Positions 44,559-52,734 of a DNA stretch of 64,000 nt are shown here, piece after piece (within the stretch, counting starts at the first letter, position 1; each line of letters starts with the position of its first letter). The notes under the pieces are model-generated. The model did no database searches. It saw nothing but the letters and a program-made list of their open reading frames with translations, and was not told the origin of the DNA. A program made the translations under genes and the position numbers. This DNA comes from G963666535 sp963666535 (GTDB lineage: Bacteria > Bacillota > Clostridia > Oscillospirales > Oscillospiraceae), in contig OY762913.1 in assembly GCA_963666535.1 (NCBI GenBank), forward strand, positions 2,108,001-2,172,000. The letters run 5' to 3'.

Positions 44559-45701
44559 TCAGTTGTTGGAGGGATCTAAGTCTTCCGGATAGTACGTTTT
44601 GTAATCATCCCAGGTGCAGGTTTTGTTGTACTCGTCGGCAAGTGCCTGAATCTTGGTCAGGTTTCCGGTGCCGTCCAGACCCTGATCATCCAGTTCTTTG
44701 ACCAGATCATCCATTAAATAAGCGGTTGCAGCCTTAAACTCCTCCAGCTTATCGCCCTCCAAGAAAGTGGTGTCAACCTTTATTCCGAAGTCAACAACAC
44801 GTTGGGTTTTCAATCCCTCATCCTGATATACGGTAGTGTACTCCTCAAAGGTCTGGTCTACCGCGTTCATAAAGGCTTCCTGCTGAGATGCAGGCATGGA
44901 ATTGAACACATCCTTGTTCATCACATACATAGATGGGTTGCTGGACAGCGGGGTGATCAGCGCGTGACCCCCGACTTCTTCCAGATTGGTATAGGCGCAG
45001 GCGCCGTAGTTTGTGTAAAGGCCGTCCAGCAAAGAGCTGCGCATGGCTTCATAGACCTCGCTGATGTCCATGGTAACCGCGGTGGCGCCGTAGGCAGTAA
45101 TAACATCGGCATTAACGGAGCCGGCTCTGATCTGCTTGCCGGCGAAATCGCTCATGGACTTGATGGGTTCTTTGGTGAAGATGCAGTACGGGCCGGAGCC
45201 GATCCCCAGTAGAAACACAACATCCTTCAACTCGTCGGCATTGGAGGTTTTGCCCCACTCATGGAACACCCGCGTGGCCACCTCTGCGCTGTTGTAAACA
45301 ACACCTGGATAGCTAAAAATTCGGCTCAGGGGGAATCGGCTGGGGGTGTAGTCCTGCTGAACCAGTCCAATGTCGCAGGTTCCGTTCAGTACGCCGTCAT
45401 AGATGTCGGGGCCTTTGAGCAGAGTACCGTTAGAATAAGTAGTGATGGTGATGTAGCCGGGCATCACTTCGTCCAGCTTCTCCTGCAGGGTGGTGATGTT
45501 GCCCTGACAGGGGTTCTGCTCGGTCAGATAAGTGGCAAAATTCAGGTCGAGCTTAACCCAGTCGGCCTGAGAATCACCGGTGGCTGTGCCGTTTTCGCCA
45601 GCCGGTGCCGTGTTCGTTGCACCGCTTGATCCGCTTGAACCACATGCCACAAGGCTCAGCCCCATGACAAGCGCTAGGATAAGAGAGACGATTTTGTTCA
45701 T
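44559..45701 (-). CDS. dctP: TRAP transporter solute-binding lipoprotein
   Basis: A 380-residue DctP-family binding protein. The signal peptide ends in a lipobox (LSLVACG) followed by a Ser/Gly/Thr-rich linker. Family segments are GTCDIGLVQQDY, KQIRAGSVNADVI, and YEAMRSSLLDGLYTNYGA with the usual Arg that grips the substrate carboxylate near 150-170 (IRAG). AGGAGG precedes the ATG. It is the first gene of the minus-strand cluster and diverges from the MocR-type regulator. Confidence 0.92.
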   Translation of the reverse strand: MNKIVSLILALVMGLSLVACGSSGSSGATNTAPAGENGTATGDSQADWVKLDLNFATYLTEQNPCQGNITTLQEKLDEVMPGYITITTYSNGTLLKGPDIYDGVLNGTCDIGLVQQDYTPSRFPLSRIFSYPGVVYNSAEVATRVFHEWGKTSNADELKDVVFLLGIGSGPYCIFTKEPIKSMSDFAGKQIRAGSVNADVITAYGATAVTMDISEVYEAMRSSLLDGLYTNYGACAYTNLEEVGGHALITPLSSNPSMYVMNKDVFNSMPASQQEAFMNAVDQTFEEYTTVYQDEGLKTQRVVDFGIKVDTTFLEGDKLEEFKAATAYLMDDLVKELDDQGLDGTGNLTKIQALADEYNKTCTWDDYKTYYPEDLDPSNN

Positions 45702-45756
45702 TTCATTTTCCTCCTATTTAATGTCTTTTGGGCGTGTCCCCACCAAAGAAAAGCTA

Positions 45757-45771
45757 CTGTTAAATTAACAG
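45757..45771. promoter_or_regulatory. Palindrome in the dctP leader
   Basis: CTGTTAA and TTAACAG surround one A. It lies 56-70 bases before the dctP start. Its half-site CTGTT is shared with the larger inverted repeat at 45816-45844, suggesting that one factor binds both. Confidence 0.45.
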
Positions 45772-45815
45772 CTATCCTCAATTATTAAAATGCACAGCTC
45801 TGAAAAAAAAAGCCG

Positions 45816-45844
45816 CAAACTGTTGCCTTTTTGACAACAGTTTG
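45816..45844. promoter_or_regulatory. Inverted repeat in the dctP-mocR control region
   Basis: CAAACTGTTG and CAACAGTTTG are perfect complements separated by nine bases. The repeat begins right after the candidate -10 of the dctP promoter at 45852-45880, as a repressor or regulator site would. The MocR-type protein encoded next door is the prime candidate. Confidence 0.55.
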
Positions 45845-45851
45845 CTAAACT

Positions 45852-45880
45852 ATTGTAGTCGAATTGGTACATAATACTAA
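45852..45880 (-). promoter_or_regulatory. Candidate dctP promoter
   Basis: On the minus strand TTAGTA and TACAAT are 17 bases apart. The -35 box is a poor match, in keeping with a promoter that needs an activator. Transcription would start near 45845, inside the edge of the inverted repeat. Confidence 0.35.
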
Positions 45881-45965
45881 AACGGAAGAGCCAAATATGC
45901 TTCGATGTTGACAAAACAGCACGCAAATTATGTCTTAACAAGTACAGAACGGTGTGTGGCAATCT

Positions 45966-47405
45966 ATGAGCAAGAAAGATCTCATTGCAAATGAAATCCT
46001 CCAAATGATCAAGCAGGGGGCCGTGGGTCCTGGGGATAAACTGCCCTCCATCCGCACCCTTGCCCAGCAGTATAAAGTAAGCATCACCCCCGTTACTGAT
46101 GCATATGACGATTTGGTATCCCTTCACTGGGTTGAGAACCGCCCCCACTCTGGTTACTATGTCAGCTGCACACTTCAAAATGATTTTCAAACTGCGGAAT
46201 ACGAAAGACAAATTCATTTAAATGTGAGCGAACGATATGGTATGGTGGATCATTTTATCTCGGGCTATAGCCATATTGCCTTTAATGTCAACAACGATAT
46301 CTACTATGCCTTTGGATCCACTGCTACCTCCGCTTCTCTGTATCCGTGCTCAAATTTCAATATGTACTATGCCCACAGCCTGCGCCACCTGAAAGTCGAG
46401 GGCAATTTTCAAACAAGGCCTCATGACGAGAGCGCCTTGAAGAAGGAAATTATGAAATGGATGATTCCCTGTAAATGTGAAAATGTGATTGAGGACATTT
46501 CTATTGTTCCCAGCGTCAGTGAGGCGATCCTGCTCTCTCTGCGGGCCTGTGCAAAACCCGGAAGTGTCGTGGCCCTGGAGGCCCCGGGTCATGCAGGCTT
46601 TTATTTCAATGCAAAATTTCTGGACTATCAGATTGTACCGGTTCCCTCTCGCCCCTCATCCGGGCTTGATGTCGATGCCTTTGCTGCCATGCTAAAAAAC
46701 GGGGTTCACCCCGCGTGTCTGCTGCTTTGCTCCAATTTTTCCAACCCCACCGGCGCGTTGATGTCAGACATCAACAAGCAGCGACTAACCCATCTTTGCG
46801 CGAAATACGGCATTCCGATTATTGAGGACGATATTCTGGGCGATCTGCATTTTACCGAGTCCAGGCCAAGACCCCTCAAAAGTTTTGACAGCGACAATGT
46901 CATTTATATTTCCGGCTTTGGAAAAAGTCTTTATCCTGTTGCGCGTCTTGGTTACATTTCCGCAGGTCGCTATAAGGACGCGGTCTCTTTTTATAAGCAC
47001 CTTGCTACGGCTTACGCCTCCCCCCTTCTTCAAACCGCAATTGCGGACTTTTTTCATCACGGCCTCGCCCAAAAATATGTTAGTTTTTTTCGAAAGCGTC
47101 TTAATGGAATTGTAGAATCCTATTACAATCTGATAAAGGAACACTTTCCGCCGAATACCGAGGTTGCCCTGCCCTCCGGCGGCATCTATCTCTGGATTAC
47201 ACTTCCCGATGGTATGGATGCCGATACCCTTTGTGTCAAAGCCAGACCGTTCGGCATCTCCATTGCCCCCGGTCGGCTGTTTAACGCGCCATTAAAAAAG
47301 AATACCTCTTTTCGCCTAAATTGCGCTGCCGTGGTTTGGAACCAAGGGTCGCAAGAAGCCGTAAAAAAACTGGGAGAGCTCGCCTGTGCAATGACACGTG
47401 AATAA
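45966..47405 (+). CDS. MocR/GntR-type PLP-dependent regulator
   Basis: About 479 residues. Residues 1-75 form a GntR winged helix (GDKLPSIRTLAQQYKVS, VENRPHSGYYV). Residues from about 110 are a class I aminotransferase-like domain whose PLP lysine is Lys320 in SGFGKSLYP. MocR proteins such as GabR, TauR and PdxR sense amino compounds or PLP itself through this domain and activate a divergent operon. It diverges from dctP across a 264-base region with two palindromes, so it most likely controls the TRAP and glycyl-radical cluster. The ATG at 45966 is preferred to the GTG at 45954 by alignment with the family start. A true aminotransferase is unlikely because of the N-terminal DNA-binding part. 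Confidence 0.92.
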   Translation: MSKKDLIANEILQMIKQGAVGPGDKLPSIRTLAQQYKVSITPVTDAYDDLVSLHWVENRPHSGYYVSCTLQNDFQTAEYERQIHLNVSERYGMVDHFISGYSHIAFNVNNDIYYAFGSTATSASLYPCSNFNMYYAHSLRHLKVEGNFQTRPHDESALKKEIMKWMIPCKCENVIEDISIVPSVSEAILLSLRACAKPGSVVALEAPGHAGFYFNAKFLDYQIVPVPSRPSSGLDVDAFAAMLKNGVHPACLLLCSNFSNPTGALMSDINKQRLTHLCAKYGIPIIEDDILGDLHFTESRPRPLKSFDSDNVIYISGFGKSLYPVARLGYISAGRYKDAVSFYKHLATAYASPLLQTAIADFFHHGLAQKYVSFFRKRLNGIVESYYNLIKEHFPPNTEVALPSGGIYLWITLPDGMDADTLCVKARPFGISIAPGRLFNAPLKKNTSFRLNCAAVVWNQGSQEAVKKLGELACAMTRE

Positions 47406-47472
47406 CATTGATCTAGCGCCCAAATACATAGTCAAGGGAGCATTCAAGGAAATATAGCTACTTAAAAACGAG

Positions 47473-47509
47473 CAGTCAAAACCTCCGGCTAAGCCGGAGG
47501 TTTTGACTG
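47473..47509 (+). terminator. Terminator of the MocR-type gene
   Basis: CAGTCAAAACCTCCGGC pairs with GCCGGAGGTTTTGACTG around a TAA loop, 67 bases after the stop codon. Confidence 0.82.
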
Positions 47510-47725
47510 TTTGAATTTAGTTTTCTGATCCAGCCTGTGGTTAAGGCAACTCGGCAGAATCTTGATTTTGAGATTATAATCCGGAATTCAAATACTCTGT
47601 CCTACCTGGGGTCTCATAAAGATCAATTTGCTGGCCAACTGCGCTATAGCACCACCCATTTCATAGGCGGAGACAGCAATGCGTGGAAGAATGACCCAGC
47701 TAAAAATCAGTATTCCCAGTAACCG
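47510..47725 (+). other. Gap between the catabolic island and the iron-uptake genes
   Basis: No gene is seen. The stretch 47527-47613 has pieces that resemble tRNA arms but does not fold as a tRNA. This is the boundary between the accessory-looking left part and the core-looking right part of the window. Confidence 0.4.
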
Positions 47726-48226
47726 TCAAAGAGTCTCCGTATTCTGGGACACTGCCTGTTCTTTAAAAGAGATAAATTTCTGCCTGACTTCCGCGTCGCC
47801 CGCAAAAAACGCATTCAGAATGTCGATCGCCAAAACTGTGGAAGGACTGAGTGTATGCTCAATCAGCTCTGTTTCCTCCAGCGGGTTTAAGCTTCCGACC
47901 AGTTTCAAGAGAGCCTCCACCGTTTCATGCCTATTGAGAAGATATTCTCCAAACTTATGTCCAGTTTCCGTTAATTGTATGATTTCGTAACGGTCATATT
48001 TTAGATATCCAAGACCCGCCAGCTTGGATATCATTTTAGAAGCCGACGATGGTTTTACCTGCAGAAGCTCGGAAAGCTGTCCAATACGGGCGTAGTCATG
48101 TTCCATACAAAGCCTAAACGCCATCTCCAGATAATCCTCCATAGCCGGTGTCAGTTGTCCTTCCTTTTGATTGGCAAGCTGATACCCCCGGACCGTTCTG
48201 AAGTCTGAATTTGTATTGCTATTCAT
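47726..48226 (-). CDS. DtxR/MntR-like metal-dependent regulator
   Basis: A 166-residue regulator with an N-terminal winged helix-turn-helix (TPAMEDYLEMAFRL, IGQLSELLQVKPSSASKMIS) and a DtxR-type metal-binding and dimerisation domain (LNRHETVEALL, ELIEHTLSPSTV). The SH3-like third domain of DtxR is absent, as in MntR. It is divergent from feoA-feoB across 130 bases, which fits repression of ferrous-iron uptake when metal is plentiful. Confidence 0.88.
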   Translation of the reverse strand: MNSNTNSDFRTVRGYQLANQKEGQLTPAMEDYLEMAFRLCMEHDYARIGQLSELLQVKPSSASKMISKLAGLGYLKYDRYEIIQLTETGHKFGEYLLNRHETVEALLKLVGSLNPLEETELIEHTLSPSTVLAIDILNAFFAGDAEVRQKFISFKEQAVSQNTETL

Positions 48227-48296
48227 AGAATCAAACCCTTAAAAACCATTTTTCGATCAGTCCAGTATATTCGTAACACAATCCGTTTAGGAACCG

Positions 48297-48331
48297 TATA
48301 TTAGCGTAGGGAAAGATTTCTTCCCTACGCT
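48297..48331 (+). promoter_or_regulatory. Candidate feoA -10 box with overlapping inverted repeat
   Basis: TATATT (48297-48302) is a good -10 box with GTAACA about 18 bases before it. Immediately after it AGCGTAGGGAA and TTCCCTACGCT form an 11-base inverted repeat with a seven-base loop, covering the expected start of transcription, and U-rich sequence follows. It may be an operator for the DtxR-like protein or an attenuator hairpin. Confidence 0.5.
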
Positions 48332-48356
48332 TATTGTTATTTTGGAGGACTTTCAT

Positions 48357-48596
48357 ATGAGTACCACTCAAATATCACTGCATCAACTGCCGATCGGAAG
48401 AAAGGCAAACGTTTCAGCCCTGACCTCCGACGGGGCGGCCAGAAGACGCATACTGGATCTGGGCGTCATTGACGGAACCGAAATAGAACCACTTTACAAA
48501 AGCCCGTCCGGAAATCCGGTGGCTTATCTGATCCGGGGTGCGGTCATTGCATTGAGGTCCGACGTGTCGGAAAAGATCATAGTATCAATATCTTAA
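48357..48596 (+). CDS. feoA: FeoA family ferrous-iron transport accessory protein
   Basis: A 79-residue SH3-like protein. ISLHQLPIGRKANVSAL, RRRILDLGVIDGTEIEPLY and GNPVAYLIRGAVIALR are the family segments. FeoA binds the cytosolic side of FeoB and supports iron uptake. The ATG at 48357 follows TTGGAGGAC. feoB follows after 108 bases that can fold (48602-48679). Confidence 0.93.
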   Translation: MSTTQISLHQLPIGRKANVSALTSDGAARRRILDLGVIDGTEIEPLYKSPSGNPVAYLIRGAVIALRSDVSEKIIVSIS

Positions 48597-48601
48597 TATC
48601 A

Positions 48602-48679
48602 AGCGGAGCGGCAGAACGTGCAACTTTGCCTACACAAGGCGGATAGCCGCAGGTAATCAAACGTTTTTTCCGCTCCGCT
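48602..48679 (+). ncRNA. Structured RNA element between feoA and feoB
   Basis: AGCGGAGCGG pairs with CCGCTCCGCT, closing about 58 bases. Inside, AACGT/ACGTT, TTGCCT/AGGTAA and GCGG/CCGC can all pair, giving a nested, mostly helical structure. No T run follows, so it is not a plain terminator. It could tune feoB translation or message stability. No known riboswitch was recognised. Confidence 0.4.
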
Positions 48680-48704
48680 ATTTCCATTTTTCAGGGGGAT
48701 TCAT

Positions 48705-50861
48705 ATGGGCTTAACAAACACATTAACGGGGGCGGATGTCTTAAGTCACTGCGGCCTACTTATAGAAAAAGAAACACCGCAAGACAAGATCGTGGCTCTG
48801 GCCGGGAATCCGAACGTCGGAAAAAGCACCGTTTTCAACGGGCTCACGGGACTCAACCAGCATACGGGAAACTGGCCCGGAAAAACCGTTATGAACGCGC
48901 AGGGGAAGTACCGGCATCGAGATACCAATTTTATCATGGTGGATATTCCGGGCACCTATTCGCTGATGGCAAACTCAACTGAAGAGGAAATTGCGCGGGA
49001 CTTTATCTGCTTTGGCGGGGCCGATGCCGTGGTGGTTGTGGCCGACGCAACCTGCCTAGAGCGGAATCTGAATCTAGTGTTTCAGACCATAGAAATCACT
49101 GACCGGGTTGTGCTGTGCGTCAATCTTATGGACGAAGCGGGGAAGAAAAAAATCCGCATTGATCTGAATTTGCTTGCATCCCGGCTGGGGATTCCTGTGA
49201 TTGGAACCAGTGCAAGGTCCGGCAAGGGGTTGAATGACCTGATGGATGCGGTGAAAGAACTTACGGATCATGAAACAGAACGAAATCCGCTGCATATACG
49301 TTACGAAGCGGATATCGAGGCAGCCATCGCCCTACTTGAGCCTGTGCTTGCAGAAGTTCTGCAAGTGCGCGTCAGTAGCCGATGGGTGGCCTTGAAGCTG
49401 CTTGATGGGGACAGCAGCATGCTAAGATCGCTAAAAAGTTATCTCGGTTTTGACCTCATGCAAAATGAGGAAATCTTTCAGAAGGTAGCGGATGCAAAAT
49501 CTCAGTTGGAAGACGCGGGAACTCCGGTTGACCAGATTAGAGATCGGGTCGTCACCAAAATCGTGAAAACCTGTGAAGACATCAGCAGAGAAGCGGTCAC
49601 ATTTGAAAAAAAAGAATACGCAGCACGAGACCGTAAAATTGATAAAGTCCTGACCTCCAAGCTCACCGGAATTCCTATCATGATTGCGCTGCTGTTCGGC
49701 GTCTTTTGGATTACAATGACCGGCGCGAATGTTCCGTCGAGTCTGCTCGCTAGCGGATTGTTCTCGCTGGAGGAACCGCTGACCAATTTCTTTGTGTGGC
49801 TATCCGCGCCGGATTGGCTGCGCGGAATCGTCGTGGATGGGATATTCAGGACGCTGGCTTGGGTCATTTCCGTTATGCTCCCACCTATGGCGATCTTTTT
49901 TCCGCTATTTACTCTGTTGGAGGATTTGGGTTACCTGCCGCGCGTCGCGTTCAATCTTGACAATTTCTTCCGCAAAGCTTGTGCGCATGGAAAGCAATCA
50001 CTTACCATGTGCATGGGGTTCGGGTGCAATGCCTGCGGCGTAATCGGATGCCGAATCATCGACTCACCCCGGGAGCGTTTGATTGCGATTCTCACGAATA
50101 ACTTTGTCCCCTGCAACGGAAGGTTCCCCACGCTGATTGCCATTATCACCATGTTTTTCGCTGGGGCTGTGGGCGGTGCGTTTGAGTCCATTGTCTCCAC
50201 ATTCATGCTGACCGGGGCCATCGTTCTGGGCGTTGTCATGACGCTTTTGATTTCAAAGCTGCTTTCCAAAACAATTTTGAGGGGAATGCCTTCCTCCTTT
50301 CATCTGGAGCTTCCGCCTTATCGCCGCCCTCAGTTCGGGAAGGTTATTGTACGCTCAATTTTGGATCGGACGCTTTTTGTGCTGGGCAGAGCAGTTGTGA
50401 TCGCCGCACCCGCTGGGCTTGTTATCTGGATACTGGCCAATATCTACGTTGGGAATTTAAGCCTGCTTGCCCATTGCGCCGGATTTCTGGACCCGTTCGC
50501 TAGGCTGCTTGGCTTAGATGGCTACATTCTGATGGCCTTTATTCTGGGCTTCCCAGCCAACGAGATTGTTGTTCCGATCATCATCATGAGCTACATGGCG
50601 ACGGGTACGCTTACCGACCTGGAAAGCTTGTCTGAACTGCATGCGCTGTTTGTAAGCCATGGATGGACCTGGCTGACAGCAGTATGTACCATGCTGTTCG
50701 CTCTGATGCACTGGCCCTGTGGAACCACCTGCCTGACCATTAAAAAAGAAACGCAAAGTCTTAAATGGACACTTGTTTCCTTTGCCATACCAACAACAAC
50801 CGGTATCGTAGTATGCATGATTGTGGCAAACGCCGTGCGTTTGCTGGGGATTGTATCATAA
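48705..50861 (+). CDS. feoB: Ferrous-iron transporter FeoB
   Basis: A 718-residue membrane transporter with an N-terminal G-protein domain. The G1 motif is GNPNVGKST, switch I lies around HTGNWPGKTV, G3 is DIPGTYSL and G4 is NLMDE. The C-terminal half has about ten membrane segments, including the conserved Gate motifs with GFGCNACGV and NNFVPCNGRFPTL. It imports Fe2+ under anaerobic conditions. A GGGGGA ribosome site is present. The downstream gap to 51112 shows only a weak hairpin (50950-50978) that may serve as terminator. Confidence 0.95.
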   Translation: MGLTNTLTGADVLSHCGLLIEKETPQDKIVALAGNPNVGKSTVFNGLTGLNQHTGNWPGKTVMNAQGKYRHRDTNFIMVDIPGTYSLMANSTEEEIARDFICFGGADAVVVVADATCLERNLNLVFQTIEITDRVVLCVNLMDEAGKKKIRIDLNLLASRLGIPVIGTSARSGKGLNDLMDAVKELTDHETERNPLHIRYEADIEAAIALLEPVLAEVLQVRVSSRWVALKLLDGDSSMLRSLKSYLGFDLMQNEEIFQKVADAKSQLEDAGTPVDQIRDRVVTKIVKTCEDISREAVTFEKKEYAARDRKIDKVLTSKLTGIPIMIALLFGVFWITMTGANVPSSLLASGLFSLEEPLTNFFVWLSAPDWLRGIVVDGIFRTLAWVISVMLPPMAIFFPLFTLLEDLGYLPRVAFNLDNFFRKACAHGKQSLTMCMGFGCNACGVIGCRIIDSPRERLIAILTNNFVPCNGRFPTLIAIITMFFAGAVGGAFESIVSTFMLTGAIVLGVVMTLLISKLLSKTILRGMPSSFHLELPPYRRPQFGKVIVRSILDRTLFVLGRAVVIAAPAGLVIWILANIYVGNLSLLAHCAGFLDPFARLLGLDGYILMAFILGFPANEIVVPIIIMSYMATGTLTDLESLSELHALFVSHGWTWLTAVCTMLFALMHWPCGTTCLTIKKETQSLKWTLVSFAIPTTTGIVVCMIVANAVRLLGIVS

Positions 50862-51112
50862 GGTACAGCCGCCGTGGCAAGGGTAACATGAACGGCTCAG
50901 GGCAGCCGCCCTTGACACGCTGTCCGTTTCCCGCGATAATGCGGCTAAGGCGGAATGCCAGATTCCAGCATCCCGCCCCATAAAATATTTTGCCCTCTTT
51001 TACGCCAATTTTGAGTTTACACAAAATGCGGGACGCACCCCGCCAAGCTGGAAGTTAGTTGTTCCATTCAGCACTTGTCTATTTGAGCTCATGCCCCGCC
51101 ATTAAATTGGTA

Positions 51113-51826
51113 TTATTTTTCCTCCAACCGTCGGCGCAACCCTTGGATAGCACGTCGCTCCAGCCGGGACACCTGCACCTGAGATACACCCAGCACCCGC
51201 GCCGCCCGCTCTTGGGTTAAATTTTTATAGTACCGCAGCAGGATCACTGACCGTTCCCGATCTGGCAAGGAATCAATGGCTCCTCGCAGCGTTACCTGCT
51301 CCAGAATACCCTCCTCGATCCCTTCGGTGCCAAGCATTCCTTCCAGCGTCGCGCCATCTTCTCCCGCCTGCGCTTGTAGGGACGTAACACCGCTCGTGGC
51401 CGTCTCGGCCATAGCGATTTCCTCCGGCGTGTAACCGGTTGCCTCACTCAGTTCGGTCAGCGTGGGTTCGCGCACCAACTGCGTCTGCAAGCGATCTCTG
51501 GTGATGCGGATATCCATCGCCTGTTCCTTGATGCTCCGGCTCACCTTTACTGTGCCGTCATCCCGTAAAAACCGTCGAATTTCCCCTGCAATTTTCGGCA
51601 CGGCATAGGTGGAAAACTGCGTCCCAAACGCGGGATCAAATCCCCGTACCGCCTTCAAAAAACCAAGGCAGCCAAGCTGATACAGGTCTTCGCTATCCAC
51701 GCCCCTGCCGTAATAGCGCCGCACGATGCTCCAGATCAGCCCCGCATTTTCCTCCAGCATCCGTTCGCAGGCATGGTTGTCTCCCAGACGAGCCGCTTCC
51801 AACAGCTCGGTCGGTGGCGCACTCAC
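51113..51826 (-). CDS. sigF: Sporulation sigma factor F
   Basis: A 237-residue sigma-70-family factor that directs forespore gene expression. Region 2 reads NAGLIWSIVRRYYGRGVDSEDLYQLGCLGF in two parts, with FSTYAVPKIAGEIRRFLRDDG typical of sporulation sigma factors. Region 3 follows near 110-160 and region 4 ends with LTQERAARVLGVSQVQVSRLE. It starts with GTG in the stop codon of spoIIAB (GTGA), so translation is coupled. Together with spoIIAB and spoIIAA it forms the classic spoIIA operon. Confidence 0.95.
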   Translation of the reverse strand: MSAPPTELLEAARLGDNHACERMLEENAGLIWSIVRRYYGRGVDSEDLYQLGCLGFLKAVRGFDPAFGTQFSTYAVPKIAGEIRRFLRDDGTVKVSRSIKEQAMDIRITRDRLQTQLVREPTLTELSEATGYTPEEIAMAETATSGVTSLQAQAGEDGATLEGMLGTEGIEEGILEQVTLRGAIDSLPDRERSVILLRYYKNLTQERAARVLGVSQVQVSRLERRAIQGLRRRLEEK

Positions 51827-52266
51827 CTACTGTTCCCCATTCGACAGGAGATCTTGCGGCGCATGACCACTGTCGTTCCGCGCCCCTCCGCAGAGCGCAC
51901 TTTCACTGTGTCCATAAAACTCTCCATAATGGTGAATCCCATGCCTGAGCGTTCCTCGTTGCCAGTGGTAAACAGAGGTTTGCGGGCACGCTCCACATCC
52001 TCAATGCCCACACCCCAGTCACGCACCATAATTTCAACGCTGTTATCCTCAAACAGCCTCAGCCGCATGGATATCTTCCCCAGCGAGTCTGGATAAGCGT
52101 GGATGATGGCATTGCTCACTGCCTCGCTCACCGCAGTCTTGATGTCGTTTACCTCGTCCAGCGTCGGATCGAGCTGTGCTGCAAAGCAAGCTGCCGCCGT
52201 ACGGGCAAACCCTTCGTTTACGGATCTGCTGATCAGTTCCACTGTGGCCTGGTTGACTGGTTTCAT
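51823..52266 (-). CDS. spoIIAB: Anti-sigma-F factor (serine kinase)
   Basis: A 147-residue GHKL-type kinase. ATP-site motifs are NDIKTAVSEAVSNAI (N box), VRDWGVGI (G1) and NEERSGMGFTIM (G2). SpoIIAB holds sigma F inactive and phosphorylates SpoIIAA. The ATG at 52266 follows AGAGGGG; a longer frame exists but lacks such a site. It ends in the sigF start. Confidence 0.95.
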   Translation of the reverse strand: MKPVNQATVELISRSVNEGFARTAAACFAAQLDPTLDEVNDIKTAVSEAVSNAIIHAYPDSLGKISMRLRLFEDNSVEIMVRDWGVGIEDVERARKPLFTTGNEERSGMGFTIMESFMDTVKVRSAEGRGTTVVMRRKISCRMGNSR

Positions 52267-52350
52267 ATGTAATCCCCTCTTTCCGCGGGAGCGGTACCGC
52301 TCCCGCATCTTTTGCAAGGTTTTTATGTCCGTTCACTGTGCCGGACAAAA

Positions 52351-52656
52351 TTATTCAAATTTCAGCAAACGGTGCAGCCCCGCCATCCGCAGCACTTTGT
52401 CCGCCTGCTCCGGTACATTGGTCACTGTCACGCCTCCGCCAAGCCGTTCCGTCTCCCGTCTTGCCCGCAGCAACACCGCAATCCCGGAACTGTCCATGAA
52501 GGTCACGCCCCCCAGATCCAGCGTCACCTGCCGCGGTAATGTGACCCCGATTTGCCGGTCCAGCTCCTCCATAATAACCCTTGCTCCGTGATGGTCCACC
52601 TCGCCGGAGATCGTCGCCGTCAGCGTCCGATCCCGCGCTGTACATTGTACCGGCAT
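52351..52656 (-). CDS. spoIIAA: Anti-anti-sigma factor
   Basis: A 101-residue STAS-domain protein that frees sigma F when unphosphorylated. The phosphorylation motif is FMDSSGIAV, with the target serine right after Asp55. The ATG at 52656 follows AAAGGGG. It is the first gene of the spoIIA operon, 84 bases before spoIIAB. Confidence 0.94.
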   Translation of the reverse strand: MPVQCTARDRTLTATISGEVDHHGARVIMEELDRQIGVTLPRQVTLDLGGVTFMDSSGIAVLLRARRETERLGGGVTVTNVPEQADKVLRMAGLHRLLKFE

Positions 52657-52681
52657 AACTTGTCCCCTTTCCATGCATAAA

Positions 52682-52713
52682 AATCGCCATATACTATAGA
52701 GTATACGGCGATT
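52682..52713 (-). terminator. Hairpin with T run between the sensor kinase and spoIIAA
   Basis: AATCGCCATATACT and AGTATACGGCGATT pair with a single mismatch around ATAG; TTTTT follows on the minus strand. It is the likely terminator of the sensor kinase gene but lies only 26 bases before the spoIIAA start, so any spoIIA promoter upstream of it would read through it. Confidence 0.7.
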
Positions 52714-52734
52714 ATATGCTCTCTTCCGTGTCTG

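Noticed and set aside
47527..47613. tRNA-like stretch with a D-loop-like, an anticodon-arm-like and a T-loop-like piece in the right order
   Set aside because: The acceptor stem needs a bulge, the T stem does not pair and about nine extra bases lie before the anticodon arm. At most a decayed remnant.
50765..50983. 72-codon frame overlapping the end of feoB
   Set aside because: It is read from feoB coding sequence in another frame and has no ribosome site; not a FeoC or Cys-rich partner.
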